From Eretmocerus hayati (lineage: Eukaryota > Arthropoda > Insecta > Hymenoptera > Aphelinidae): a stretch of 64,000 bases of DNA. Below, piece by piece: positions 21,434 to 33,003 of this stretch. Position 1 is the first letter of the stretch. Each line of letters starts with the position of its first letter. The stretch covers positions 112,346,246 to 112,410,245 of the forward strand of contig CM056742.1 in the NCBI GenBank assembly GCA_029851415.1, given 5' to 3'. The position numbers and the translations under genes are program-made. The notes beneath the pieces were generated by a model. That model saw nothing but the letters and a program-made list of their open reading frames with translations. It ran no database searches and was not told the DNA's origin.

Positions 21434-22480
21434 TCAGACTCCGTGTTGCCGATCAAAACCCATCCGAAGACCGTCTTTTGAGCAATTGGAGCCTTGAGGG
21501 TATCCTTGGCTTTGCGCACACCAGGTAGGACGGCAGCTCCGAAGACAGCAGAATTTAGAATGACGTTGACTCTGCTTGGAACGCCATAGTGTGGGACAGC
21601 TAGATCGAGTTCCTACAAGTGACTCCAATCCCCATTGGACTTGACAGGTTTGCGAGGCAACAGACTGGACACCGTCTTGAGAATCAGTGCTGAAAAATTC
21701 AAAGTGAAATTAGGATTACGTGATGATTTTACAAAGAGTGAGACCTTGCTCTGAGATACAGCATTTGTTTTGCCTCCAGTGCCATTAATGACAACGTGAA
21801 TGGAGTCACGCTTCAATGATAAAGATTGAGCAACATATCCAGGTACTACACATTGCTCTGCACAAGAATCTAGCAATGTAGGCGCCGTTATAGACAAGCC
21901 ATCTTCCGACTGCAGAATCACAACGGCAGTAGACAGGAGTTGCCTCTCGATGCAAAACGTCGAAAAATTGTCTGTTATCTCCGTCGACTTTAGATGCGTG
22001 CTTGCTTTCCTGATGAATCTTGGAATGGTGTTTTTCATTACAAACGAAGCACCGAACCTTTTGTGACGAGTGCTCAGGCAATCCAGGCACAAACCCTTTG
22101 AGACAGCCACCTGCGTCGCTTGACCTGAGGAAGAGAAGAAAATTCCTCGCATTTACTAATGTAATGGGCTCCCTGACAAGTGACGCAAGGATCACTTTCC
22201 TTCCCTGGTTTTTGAGACGTGGCATGCATCGATACCTGTTTCGGTTTGAATTGAACGTGCGATTTCTTTGAATATTTCCCCGACGATTTTTCCGTGCAGT
22301 TGGATGACGATTCGGCGGCAAAATCGACCTCTACAACGTCCAAAGTCTTGATTCTGTCTCCCAAAAATTTTTAGAAGACAGCGAATGTTGGAAACTCGCC
22401 ATCTTCGATTCTCTCCAGCACTTTCGCCCAATCCAAGCGAGTCGCAGGTGTTAATTTCGATTTGATGTATTGAATGAAAA
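21434..22480 (-). pseudogene. BEL/Pao nucleocapsid knuckles and aspartic protease
   Basis: Fragments in three minus frames include a knuckle-like CVTCQGAHYISKCEEF followed by LPQVKRRRWL, and a second cysteine cluster CLDCLSTRHKRF. These match the paired Cys/His segments of BEL gag. The next segment, LLSTAVVILQSEDGLSITAP then TLLDSCAEQ, corresponds to the DUF1758 protease. The usual D-S/T-G triad reads D-S-C here, so the active-site glycine looks lost. Further on is a TVFGWVLIGNTE phrase that normally precedes the reverse transcriptase. Frame changes separate these parts. Confidence 0.75.
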
Positions 22481-23251
22481 CTACATCCCAATGGACGACA
22501 GGGAGCTCAAGTGGAAAAATACGTTACGACTCTCATTAGCAGTATTCAGAAGTTCACTCAAATGTTCGCCCGATTCACTGGATGCGCCAGGAAGATCCAG
22601 AATCGTATTGATATGAGATGGAAATCTCAAATACCGATGGTCATGACGATTACTCAACGCTTTCCAAGCCGACGCGAAACTGCCCTTCACCGTGTTAAAA
22701 CCCTCCAACTTGCTAGCAGCAGTCCCCTCTAAACAGTTGGATAAGTGTTGAAATTTGACTACGACCTTCATGTTAACATCTCTCAGAACGAGTGCTGAGA
22801 ATTTACTTTTGAAACTCTGCCAGTCGCTTTGTTTTCCGTCAAATTTCGGAAGTTTCACTTTCTCCAAATAAGAATTTGAAGGTGTGGGTGTCGCGTCATG
22901 GATGGGTGGGCGCGCCGCATCTAGCACCTCCCGCTTCTCACAGATACGTTCTTGGAGCCAAGATTTGGTATTGAGATACGCGGACATACCTCCATCATAC
23001 AGATCGGATTTGAAATATTCTGAATCTTTGAATTGAGCCTTATGAGGTCGTATTTTATAACCCCGATCCTGAAATTTTGTCCAATATGACTCCAAAAGAC
23101 GATCTCGAATTTCATAATCTACTAACGTGAAGGCATCAGCAGCCTTTTGTTTTCACGTATTGGTTTGAAAATTACTGATGAGCTCCAGTTTCCGGCACTG
23201 ACGTATAATTTTGTTAGTCAGCTAGGCCTTCCATTCTTCAGACATAGCCAT
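22481..23251 (-). pseudogene. BEL/Pao gag (DUF1759-like)
   Basis: The start at 23251 opens MAMSEEWKA and soon meets stop codons. A second, longer open part from 23095 includes KLPKFDGKQSDWQSFKSKF, then an LxxCLxGxAA-like phrase (LSNCLEGTAASKLEG), then FASAWKALSNRHDHRYL and LDLPGASSES. That order of phrases is typical of the BEL gag core. At least two nonsense codons near the N-terminus and later frameshifts make it non-functional. Confidence 0.8.
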
Positions 23252-23559
23252 GATGAAAGTGCTGAATAGTATTTACCCAAGTGGCTAAAAGGAATGCGAG
23301 GTGAATCTCACTCGAAATTGAGTAGATTCAAGAAACTCGCAAATTTACAAGTACACGTCTGCTGAGCGCGAGATATCTAGGCTAAAAACGAGACGCACGC
23401 GAGAAAGTTACTACGTGCTCGGATATGCCGAATAGATTCCGCGAGAAACACAACAAAAACGGAATGTACCCGTGTATGAACTCACAGCTGAGGATCAGCT
23501 GTTGTAATGCGATATACAGTGCGAGCGAGCGAGCTAACGCATACATGCATTACGGAGCG
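23252..23559. other. Spacer between BEL gag and the LINE
   Basis: Expected site of the BEL leader, primer-binding site and 5' LTR (minus strand), but no LTR pair or clear primer-binding site could be matched. It contains ordinary sequence, including a GCGAGCGAGCGAGC stretch near 23522. Confidence 0.35.
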
Positions 23560-23840
23560 CACGCGGAGGGGAAACTTGCATCCCCCGTAGGGGGCTTCGA
23601 GTGTGACCTTCGGGCTGCACTTGGAGCTTGAGGGAGCGACGCCCCTCCGGACCCGAGTCCTACACTTACACCTACACACTCTACACCCTACACGCACCAT
23701 ACTTACGCCCGCTCAAGCAGTACACAGACATATCAACATTATACAGAACACGCATCGCACGAGACACCACAGCCGTGCTGGTCTGGTCCGGGGTCGGCCA
23801 GCATGCGATTCCAGGCTCTGGAAAAAGAAGAAAGAAGAAG

Positions 23841-24384
23841 ATGTCCAGCATTGACGGCAAGATTTCCCCAAGTAAAGCGGAGCACCATTCGGATCTTGGG
23901 GGAGGGGGGCCCAACGATGCAAAGCGCGCTACCAGTGGCACACTTGGCTGGTGGACTTACGCGTAAAGCTACAAGCGATGGAAATACGCCACAGGCGGAA
24001 GGAGTTGGAGGAAAGGACCAACGCAAGAAGGAGGTAGACCTCACCCCAAACAGCAAGAAAAGGAAGGATTCCAGCGAGGAATCGGAAAAACGAGTGCTGA
24101 AGCAATCAAAGCTCACCTTTCCGGTCCAACTAGGGAAGAATGCGAAGGTGGCAGCAGAAGCCCAAGAGGCGGCAGAGAAGCTGCTGAAGAACAACCCCGC
24201 GCTCAGGATCCAGATTACGCAACCTAGCAACAGGGTTGATGGCGCCGTCAACTTGAGCTCAGACTCAAGCGAGTCCGACTCCACCATAGGGTACCAGGGA
24301 AACGGAACAATCCTGACTCCCGGAATCGGTACACTCGATAAGAGAGTACACGATGAAGAGCCTTGTAACCGAGGGATTTACTAG
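23841..24384 (+). pseudogene. LINE ORF1, N-terminal part
   Basis: A start at 23841 opens MSSIDGKISPSKAEHHSD but meets a stop after 41 codons. The overlapping frame continues with basic and Ser/Glu-rich sequence: KDQRKKEVDLTPNSKKRKDS, then SEKRVLKQSKLTF, then EAQEAAEKLLKNNPALRIQI, then a NLSSDSSESDST acidic run. Low-complexity charged N-termini are usual for R1-clade ORF1. A frameshift near 23880-23940 links the two frames. The coding signal fades at about 24340, where an apparent insertion begins. Confidence 0.6.
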
Positions 24385-25150
24385 GATTAAGAAATGTCGG
24401 AGATGTAGGGTTCATGTCCAAATGATAACCAGCAATTTCATAAATAGTATAAATATATTCAAGAGAATGTATGAAAGAAATGAAATAAATATGTCCAAAA
24501 GAATGCATGGTATTTCGCACAGCTAATTACTGCTCTCTGAAACAGACAAAATAAAAGGGTTCTATGACTGATTGTCATCGTGTGTGGCTTTCTGTTACAA
24601 AAATACGTCTGCTCTTGCAGCCGGTGTGTCGGTGTATATGTTTCCTGGTCGGTCTATCTTATAAGCGGCCCAACGTAAATGGGTTACACGCGAAAGCTAG
24701 CCGGTGTGTCGGTGTGTATTTGCATGTACTTCGGGACTTTTCCTCCACACCCCGAGAGTACCTAGGGTGGGAAGGAGACGGTACCCTAGAGTATGACGCA
24801 TCCAAGACGGGCCTGGGTATGCGACATACGTCGGTGTGGTTGTCTGGTACGACTACTGGATGGACTTGGCATGCCATAGTCAGAAGAATACCCGCCACCC
24901 TAGATGAACCTGGGGAGGCGGAGAGTGCCGGCAGTGATCATGGTTCGACTTGACTCTGGAAGGACCCGGAGCCGAGCGATACGATCAATCGAGCTGCTTG
25001 CGGTGAATTGCTGAATCGATGCGATCCTGGCTAGTTTCATTACTAACGATATATGATTCGATTACGTACTGGTAGCCACCTAGTGGATAGGCTCGGGACT
25101 ACTGGCATTCTGGCTCTGTGACGAGCATGCCTTACGGTGAGGTGGGTATG
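24341..25150. other. Apparent 0.8-kb insertion in LINE ORF1
   Basis: Coding potential disappears between the two ORF1 parts. CTCGATA occurs at 24334-24340 and again at 25151-25157, which could be a 7-bp target duplication or chance. The phrase GCCGGTGTGTCGGTGT appears twice inside, near 24619 and 24699. No transposase or terminal inverted repeat was identified. The two ORF1 parts would not rejoin in one frame, so another indel is needed. Confidence 0.3.
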
Positions 25151-26530
25151 CTCGATACAGTCTGATGGGATGGAGATTGACCCTATCCTTTCATCCGAAG
25201 ATGCGGCACGACAAAAGAGTGGAAACGAGGCAGGCGTTCTTATGGGGAAATGGGAAGACCTGAAAATGTGCCTGAAAGAGATGGAGGAAAAGACACATCT
25301 CCTCCTCGAGCACTTCAACTTGGTTATAGGGATAGACGAGTCTGTTTCCAGCAACCCAGAAGGGACCAAGGGTGACATTGAAGAACTCAAGAATATAGGC
25401 TACCCGCTCGAAGGCCTACTCGCGACAGACAAGGTGGAGCGGGCTGCTTCCGAGACAACGCTCCTCGAAACGGAAAAGACCCTGGAAGCGAGGGGGAATG
25501 TGCAGTTTCCGGCCACAAAAAAACCGGCCGCGTCGGGTGATGGCTTCCAGGGGAGGGGGGCAGGGAAACCGGAATCGCGACCGGGGCAACAACGCGGTTC
25601 GAAGGGCACGCGATATGTACCTTCACCGGGAGGTCTCGGAACACCGCGCTCGACATCGACGCCTAATCGGCCCGAGCAGAATGGACCTTGGAAGGAAGTG
25701 ATGTCGAAGAAAGAAGTAAAGAAGGCAAAGAAGAGCGGTCGATCGAATGATTCCGCCGGAAAGAAGGCGAAAATGGAGCCGAGAAGAGCCAAGCCTGAGG
25801 CCATCCTCGTCACGGCCAATCAGAGAGGGCTCACCTACGAGACATGCTGCGGAGAATCAAGACGAATGCCGCATACGAGGAAGTAGGCACAAATGTTGCG
25901 GGCTTCCGCGAAACAAAGGAGGGCCAAGTCCTCATCGAATTGAGGAAGGGTACCGACGCCACAGCCGTGAAGACAGCATTGGCACCAGTGGTCGGCGAAG
26001 AAGGAGTTGTCCATTGCCTCCTGAACACATCTACTCTTGAGGTGCTCGGAGTTGACTACGACGTTGACAAGGGCCAAGTACTCAAGGACCTCGCTAAGGC
26101 CCTACCAGAGAGTGAGAGAGGGAAATTCGCAGTGAAGTCTCTCCGAATCGGTTATAGGGGCACCCAAACGGCGGTCGTCTCGGTCCCAACAAGACTGGCC
26201 CACCACCTCCTGGACTGGAATGAGCCCAAGGTTGATTGGGGCAGAGTTAGGATCCACGAAAAAGGTGGCATTTCACGGTGTTACAACTGTCTTGAGTACG
26301 GCCACAAGGCCTCGGGCTGCAAGAAGGAGAAGACGGAGGACCGGAGACCAAAACTCTGCTTCCAGTGCGGCGAACCAGGACACCTCGCCGCAACCTGCAG
26401 TGGGAAGCCGAAGTGCTTGAGCTGTGAGGCGATCGGGTCCAAATCTGAACACAGATCTGGGGCGAGCAACTGCACTGCCTACCAGAAAGCGGAGAGCACG
26501 TATAAACGGAGGAGAGGTCGAAATGGCTAA
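25137..26530 (+). pseudogene. LINE ORF1, gag-like with CCHC knuckles
   Basis: The first part is charged and coiled-coil-like (KWEDLKMCLKEMEEKTHLLL), then Gly/Pro/Arg-rich. After a frameshift near 25845 the typical R1-type gag core appears, with MLRRIKTNAAYEEVGTNVAG, then GQVLIELRKG and VDWGRVRIHEKGG. Two CX2CX4HX4C knuckles follow (CYNCLEYGHKASGC and CFQCGEPGHLAATC), then a third variant cluster starting CLSCEAIG. Such proteins bind element RNA and help form the RNP. The end at 26530 overlaps the ORF2 start at 26523 by 8 bases, a common arrangement in this clade. Confidence 0.8.
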
Positions 26531-29488
26531 TTTCATCCAAGCCAACCTCAGGAAGAGTGGCGACGCAAACGATCTCCTACGCGCTGTTGCCAAAGAAGAG
26601 GGGATTGATGTTCTGATTATCTCCGAACCGCCTCAAAAGCGCGAATTCTCCCGATCCACATTCGATCACTGGGGGGCCGCTCTAATCCAGATCATGAATC
26701 CTGTGATCTGTGAGACTGGACCAGCTGTAAGTGGCCGCGGTTTCGCTCGAGAGACCATAGGGGGCACAGCAGGCTACAGCTGCTACTATTCGCCATCGCT
26801 CAAGATGCACGAATTCGGAGACGAGCTCCACGATCTAGAAGAGGATGTGAGGCAATGGGGGGGGGGGCAGTTATAATCGCGGAGGATTTAAACTCCAAGG
26901 AACCGACTTGGAGCGGGGGACCACGTGATATACGGGGGGTAATACTCGCTGATGCCATGGAGGCATTGGGATCAGTGCTCGCGAACGAGACGGGGGTTAC
27001 CACCTACTACCGACACGACACTCGGTCCAGGGAGGGAGATTCGTCTTTGGTCCTTGACCTGACGTTCATGAGCCCGTCGCTCATGGGACGTATGACATCG
27101 TGGGAGGTTCTGGACACGGAAACATTGAGCGACCATCGACATATTCGGTTTCGGCTTAGGACTGACGGGTGGAGACAGGCGACACGCAGACCACGACCGA
27201 CGGGGTGGCAGGTACGCAAGCTAGACGAGGGAAAATTCCGGGAATCGATAGAAACAGCTGAGGATCTCCCGATGAACTCCGCCGCGGAAGAGGCTGTGGA
27301 TATGGTCACGACTACTATCACAAGAGCCTGTGACGCATCCATGCCTCGAAAGACACCACCATGCTTCTAGAGGAAACCAGAGTACTGGATCACAGATGAA
27401 ATAAAGGCTCTACGAAGAACGAGCAACAAGAAAAGGAGGACCACGTGGTGATCAAGGAAGCTGCAACGACCATCGCTGGCGGAAGATGACAGAGCGTACA
27501 AAGAAGCAAAGGAGGCCCTTGTTCTAGCCATCCGGAGAAGTAAGGAGAAATGCTGAGGTGAATTGTGCGACATGGTTAACGGAGACCCCTGGGGCACGCC
27601 ATACCGCGTGGTCATGTCAAAGGTCCGAACCCGGAGGGGCAACCCAGCACCGACCGATGCAGCAACCTTGCGCAGCATCGTGGAAGACCTCTTCCCATCA
27701 GGAGAACCCAGAGTGACATTCCCTCCGGAGAGCGAAGATCCCATTCCGCTCTTCACTATGCAAGAACTACTCACAGCGGCAAAGAGGCTGCCCAACGGCA
27801 AGGCCCCCGGCCTGGACGGCATTCCAAGTGAGGCTCTGAAACTGGTCTTCAAATACAAGCCAGATTTACTCCTCGACCTCTCCAACATCTGTCTGAGCGC
27901 GGGAAGTTTCCTGAACAAGTGGAAACGCCAGAAGCTGGTCCTGATACCTCAGGGTCAAGGAGGTCAACGCCCTCTCAGCATGCTCGACAATATCGGGGAA
28001 ATGTACGAGAGGATAGTGCTCAACAGGGTGGAGAAAGCCTACGAAGAAGGCGGTGGGCTCTCACCAATGCAGTTCGGGTTCCGGAAGGGACGGAGCACTG
28101 TGCACGCGATCGAGGCGGTCCAAGAACGGGTTCAAGCGTCGGTAGGGGCTCCATACCAAGGAAGAGGTGGATTCTGTGCCATCATTGCGTTGGACCTGAA
28201 GAATGCGTTCAACTGCGCGAGCTGGGAGCGAGTCTATCAATCCCAAGCAGGTAAAGTGCCCCCCTATCTACTAGCCGTCACGAGTGACTACCTGCGGAAC
28301 AGGACCCTCGTGTACGACACCGACGAGGGACAAGAGATTTGGGTACTGTCCGCCGGAATCGGACAGGGATCGGTTTCCGGGCCGTTCAACTGGAACACCC
28401 AGTACGACAGCTTGCTGTCTATCAAACTGCCATAAGGAGTGATAATTGTGGCTTTTGTGGACGACGCGGGACTCATAGTATGGGCCGACAACGAGGAACT
28501 CTTGGGTAGACGCGCGAACGAAGCGCTGGCCCGAGTCTACGAGTGGATGATCAACAGGCTTCTAGAGCTCACTGTCAAGAAGTGCGAAGTAATCGTGGTC
28601 ACAAGGCGTAGGAAGTTAGACTTACCCCGGTTTCATATCAACGGGCAAGAGATCCCACGTGAGACAGAGCTAAAATACCTCGGTGTATGGCTCGACGACA
28701 AGTGGTCGTTTAAGAAGCACATCCAGGAAGCCGCCCAGAAGGCGAGCAGGGTCGGTGCGGCGCTCCAGCGGGTTATGCCGAATATCGGAGGACCCGAGGA
28801 GTAGAGGCGCACATTTCTCAACACTGTCACCACCTCCATCATGCTGTACGGTGCACCCTTGTGGGGGAAGAGAGTAGAGAAGTCCATCATCGAGAAGAGA
28901 ATGGGGCTTGTCCACCGGAGAGCGGCCCTGAGGAGTATCCGTGCCTACCGCACCGTATCAGGAGATGGGGCTTACGTACTGGCGAGTACACCGCCCATCC
29001 ACTTGCTCGTCGCGGAGCGAGTGAGGATCTGGGACTGCCAGAAAGTGATCGGAGCCGAATGAGTACTCACTCTGACGTTGAAGGGGATCATCCGCGACAA
29101 CGAGAAGGGGACCACCCTCGAACAGTGGCAAACTGAGAGGGATTCGCCATTTGCGAATGGCAGATGGACGCACCGGTTGATCCGTGACGTAGCCAAGTGG
29201 GCGGTACGCACCCACGGAGAGATGGACTACTGGACGACGCAGGCACTGAGTGATCACGGTTGCTTCGGTGCCTACCTGACCCGGTTCAAGAAGAGGACAT
29301 CCCCAGCATGTCAGTCATGCGGGGACAACTGGGATGACGCTGAACACGCTATGTTCACGTGCAACGACACCCGAAGGGAGCGCGCCGAGTTGAATGAATG
29401 GCTGGGTGCTCAACTAACACCTGAGAACGTCGTCCCGTACTTGCTCCGCAACCAGGAGACATGGGATAGAGTCACCGCATACATTTAG
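26523..29488 (+). pseudogene. LINE ORF2: AP-type endonuclease and reverse transcriptase
   Basis: The endonuclease starts MANFIQANLRKSGDANDLLR with IDVLIISEPP. After a break in an 11-G run at about 26857-26867 it continues in one frame to the end, through a SDHRHIRFR endonuclease C-terminal motif. The RT core shows AAKRLPNGKAPGLDGIPSEA, then MQFGFRKGRSTVHAIEA, then ALDLKNAFNCASW and IVAFVDDAGLIVWA, where VDD carries the catalytic Asp pair. A LKYLGVWLDDKWSFKKHI thumb motif follows. The C-terminal Cys/His cluster is CQSCGDNWDDAEHAMFTC. In-frame stops interrupt near 27368, 27448, 27554, 28433, 28802 and 29060. Confidence 0.85.
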
Positions 29489-30035
29489 CTGCTGATGACC
29501 CGTAAGGAGGAGAAAGAAAGGGAAGTGAGGCGCCTCCAAGCAGGCGAATCACAGTGAGTCTGCCGATTCAAACAGAAGAGGTCCAAATTATTCCAGGAGG
29601 AACATGATGAACTGGAGAGGGAAGAAAGAAAGAAGAAGAAAGGGGAGAGAAGAAAGAAGAGAGAAGATCGAAGAAAGAAGAGTAGGAAAAGATCGAAGAA
29701 GGAGCAACAACACCTGCGAGTCGTGAGAAAAGAGAGTCGCTCGATCCTGAGCACGATACGCCTCCCACCCTGAAGTAATGCTGATGCGGTTCCGGGGTGG
29801 GTTGGTTAGATAGTGGTTAGCTGCCCCCAGTTCTGCAGTGATGGCTTGCCAACACTGTAGGGCTGAGAGCAGAAGGTTTTAGCCCCCAGAGCACACGGGC
29901 GCTGGATTCATGCTCATCCGGTCCACCGGGTGGGCAAAATGAAAGCGCTCATGGTCTGCCGGTGGGGCATCCAATAGGGATGTCCTGTCATCAGATTTTC
30001 CTTATATTCCACTTTAAAAAAAAAGAGAGAGAGAG
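29489..30035 (+). other. LINE 3' untranslated region and A-tail
   Basis: It begins with an extreme purine-rich tract (GAAAGAAGAAG-type, about 29505-29705). A GC-richer conserved-looking segment follows with GGTTCCGGGGTGGGTTGG, then CCGGGTGGGCAAAATGAAAG. The element ends in AAAAAAAAA followed by (GA)n near 30018-30037. The A-run followed by a short simple repeat is consistent with target-primed reverse transcription. Confidence 0.7.
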
Positions 30036-30037
30036 AT

Positions 30038-31596
30038 ATTGATATATGATACTCATACACGTTACCGAATGGCTCTCACTTGGTTCACCATTGTGATAGT
30101 GACGATTGGTATTCATGCGTAGAGAAATTTCATATGCGTTGTTTCTTTACTTACAGCCGGATGAGGGTTGCAAAACATACAGATGAAACGTTGCAATATA
30201 GTTGAATTTACAATTTTACTGTGTCTATTCATTCGCACAGATATTAGTGCCCTACTTCCAATTTCAAGATTTCTCACATCTATAGAGTGGGTGTTGGTTT
30301 TTCAAAATTGCAGTTTTGGGAAATAAATGATGTGATCGTATGGAGCTAGTCGAGGTGCTCACTTTGACCATTCAAAGCCTTCATGTCAGATTATTATTCT
30401 GCGAAATAAAAATTCCATGATAAACTGTTCGAACTGCAAAGGAGCTTTTCTACCTCTGCGCGTTTGTCTATTCTCGGAAAATTTGTTTGAAACGTGATGA
30501 AATTCGGTACACTGCTATCTTGAATACTAATAATGACGACAGTCTAAGAGGTAATTGAATTTTCGTTGATCAAATTGGATTATTAATTATGAATGTAAGG
30601 TGTGCCGCTATTCTGTTTTCTCGGACTCCAAAGCAACAAAGGTGACATGAGTTCGAATCTTGAAAATATAAAGTGACGAAGTTCTTTGTATATCATTGAG
30701 GTTCTGACGGAGTTTGCGATCAATCGAAAAGAAATTGAAACTGATGAGTGCAAGGCATTAGAGTGGTGGCTGCATTTCGCGGTGACATTGAGAGTCACTG
30801 CTATACAACTGCTGGTTCGCTCGGCAGATGAGCCGTTCTCGATACTGTGGAATGCGTTCACAATCCTGATGATTTGTACTTGTATTATCTGCTCCGATTT
30901 CACTTCGATCGATCTCGAACTTTGTCAGAACCATCTTCAATGATATACAAAAAACTTTGTCGCTCTGAGTTTTCAAGATCCGAACTTTCGTAACACCGTT
31001 TTTGCTTTGGAATCCGAGAGAATGGAGTAGCGGCAAACCTTACATTTATCATTCATAATCCGATGTTTATCAACGTAAATGGACTCGTTCCATAGACTGT
31101 CGTAATCATCAGTCTTTGACACAGGAGTTTAGTGAATCTCATTACGATTCGAGTATAATTTCCGAAAATATACGTATTGACCGAGCTGAAAGAGCTCTTC
31201 TGCAATTCGTAGAATTCATCGTAAAATAATTCGCATTCCGCAGAATAATAATCTGGCATAGAAGATTCAAATGGTGAAAGTAAGCGCCTTGACTAGTTCT
31301 ATACGATCATATTTTCATTCTCAGAGTTGCAAATCTGAAAAATCTACTCCCACTTTATCCTATCTGGGCGCTCTCAGACGACCGAAGCAACGAGTTCTTC
31401 GATCTAGGCCTTCAATTGCCTACAGCGGTTCCTAGTGGATTCTGATGAGAATTGGGGTGTCTCATCAAAATTGACAGAAATCGAATCCATCCATCCATCT
31501 GATTGATTGGAGTTTACGTTCAGATTTACTCAAAATAGGATATCGGCTTGGAACTGAGATAGTAAAGCTGGAGAACTGTAATAATGGGGATACGAA
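30038..31596. other. No gene recognised
   Basis: AT-rich sequence with short overlapping open frames on both strands (for example 30583-30903 and 30686-30943) that are mutual shadows. No domains recognised. Confidence 0.5.
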
Positions 31597-33003
31597 TGCT
31601 GTATGAGTAGTTCCGCGCGAAACAGACCTACGAAAAAGGGTCATGTCTTAAATTTTTTTCGTGACTTTCTTATTCGATTCTGTGGTACAAAATATGAACT
31701 TTCCACTACCTATGGGGCCCCAAAAAAATTTCCAGGTACCTTCAACGTACATTACTTTGTTCTTTCGAATTATTTAAAAAAAAAAAGTCGGGGTATTTTT
31801 TTCAATAAAGTGAATGTTTCTCGAACGCATTCAAAAGGTCTTTGAAGAACCTATCAAAATCGGTCTTGTAAAGTTGATTGTGATGTGTTGGGTGGTTTTA
31901 CCGGGCAAAAGAGTGAAAAACTTAGGAGATTGAATTCCTCGAAAAGCCAATCTTTTAAAACCTTGAAGATTTGATATTTCATGTAAAATGTTGTGTTGTT
32001 TCTGGAAAAAATAGTCTCGACTTCTTTTTTTGCGTTTTGAGGCCTGTTTTAGCCAATTATCACAAATCCGTTTTCCAAGCTTTTGGAAATCGTCTGTTTT
32101 CTGCGCATGCGCAGAAATTTGGATGCTTGAAACCGAATCCATTAGGAAGCCAAGAAAATTCCCTTCAAAATGACCATTTGTCGAAGAAAATTTCATGCAT
32201 TTGAGCCAGAGTTGCAAAGTTCAAAAGACGACTGAATCTCGATAGTTCCTCAGAGGTGGGTCGGAGGTAATGGAGACAGCAGTAAGGAAAATCCACGACT
32301 ACACACGTTCGATGGCGTCCATCGACGTGTCGCACTCAAGCTGGGGGTTCATCTTTCATACGTTGTAGATACGAATCAAATGCACGAAATTCACCTCGGC
32401 AGGTGGTCATTCTGAAGAAAATTGTCTTGGCTTTCCAATGAAATTGGTTTCAAGCGTCAACATTTCTGCGCATGCGCAGGAAACAGACGATTTCCGAAAG
32501 CCTGGAAAATAGATTTGTGATGATTGGCAAAACTAGGCGTGTGAACGCAAAATAGGAAGTCGGGACTACTTTTTTCTGAAAGAACACAACATTTTACATG
32601 AATTATCAAATTTTCAAGGTTTTAGAAAATTGGGTTTTGGAGAAATTTAATCTTCTATATTGTACCTTCTTTTGACCGGTAAAACCACCCAACACATCAA
32701 AATCAATTTCACAAGAGCGATTTCGATAGGTTTCCCAAAGACCTTTTGAATGCCGCAAACCGCATCTCTGTATCTCCGAACGAATTTGAGAAATATTCAT
32801 TTCATTGAAAAAAATACCCCAACTTCTTTGTTGAAAATAATTCGAAAGAACAAAGTAATATACGTTGAAGGTACCTGGAATACTTTTTTGGGGCCCCATA
32901 CGTAGTGGAAAGTTCATTTTTTGTACCATAGAATCGAAAAAAAGTCGAAAAAAATTTAAGACATGACCCTTTTCCGTACGTCTGTTTCGCGCGTCACTAC
33001 TCG
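31597..33003. repeat. Hairpin foldback with about 600-bp arms
   Basis: The arms at 31597-32213 and about 32365-33003 are reverse complements with moderate divergence and small indels. Shared phrases are AAAGGGTCATGTCTTAAATT, GGGGCCCCA, ACCTTCAACGTA, GATGTGTTGGGTGGTTTTACC and TCTGCGCATGCGCAG. The loop is about 150 bp. Open frames on the two strands are the same arm read twice. Probably a foldback or MITE-type element. Its outer boundary near GTTTCGCGCG.. is approximate. Confidence 0.75.
32101..32114. promoter_or_regulatory. CTGCGCATGCGCAG palindrome (NRF-1-like site)
   Basis: A perfect 14-bp palindrome matches the TGCGCATGCGCA consensus known for NRF-1/ewg-type factors. The mirrored copy is at 32466-32479. 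Whether any factor binds is unknown. Both copies may simply be hairpin arm sequence. Confidence 0.3.

Larger units (their letters stand above)
18393..23251 (-). mobile_element. Degenerate BEL/Pao LTR retrotransposon
   Basis: Read on the minus strand, the remnants follow the BEL/Pao polyprotein order: gag with a DUF1759-like core, CCHC-type knuckles, a DUF1758-like aspartic protease, reverse transcriptase, RNase H, then an integrase zinc-binding segment and catalytic core. Many stops and frameshifts break the frame. The coding signal ends just after the second catalytic aspartate of integrase, so the 3' end is truncated. A 330-bp MITE sits within integrase. I could not find paired LTRs at either side. 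The R1-clade LINE lies just upstream of the gag start. Confidence 0.85.
23560..30018 (+). mobile_element. R1-clade non-LTR retrotransposon (LINE)
   Basis: A GC-rich leader is followed by a decayed ORF1 (gag-like with three cysteine knuckles), then ORF2 with an APE-type endonuclease, reverse transcriptase and a C-terminal Cys/His segment. No RNase H is present. A 3' untranslated region ends in an A-run at 30018. The domain order, knuckle style and C-terminal cysteine motif fit the R1 clade (R1, TRAS, SART, RT and relatives). It is nearly full length but dead: a segment of about 0.8 kb disrupts ORF1, one frameshift lies in ORF2 and at least six stops follow. The 5' boundary is approximate. Confidence 0.85.

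Noticed and set aside
23425..23966. Several overlapping open frames in the GC-rich LINE leader
   Set aside because: Low stop density in GC-rich leader sequence on both strands. Only the ORF1-like frames were kept.
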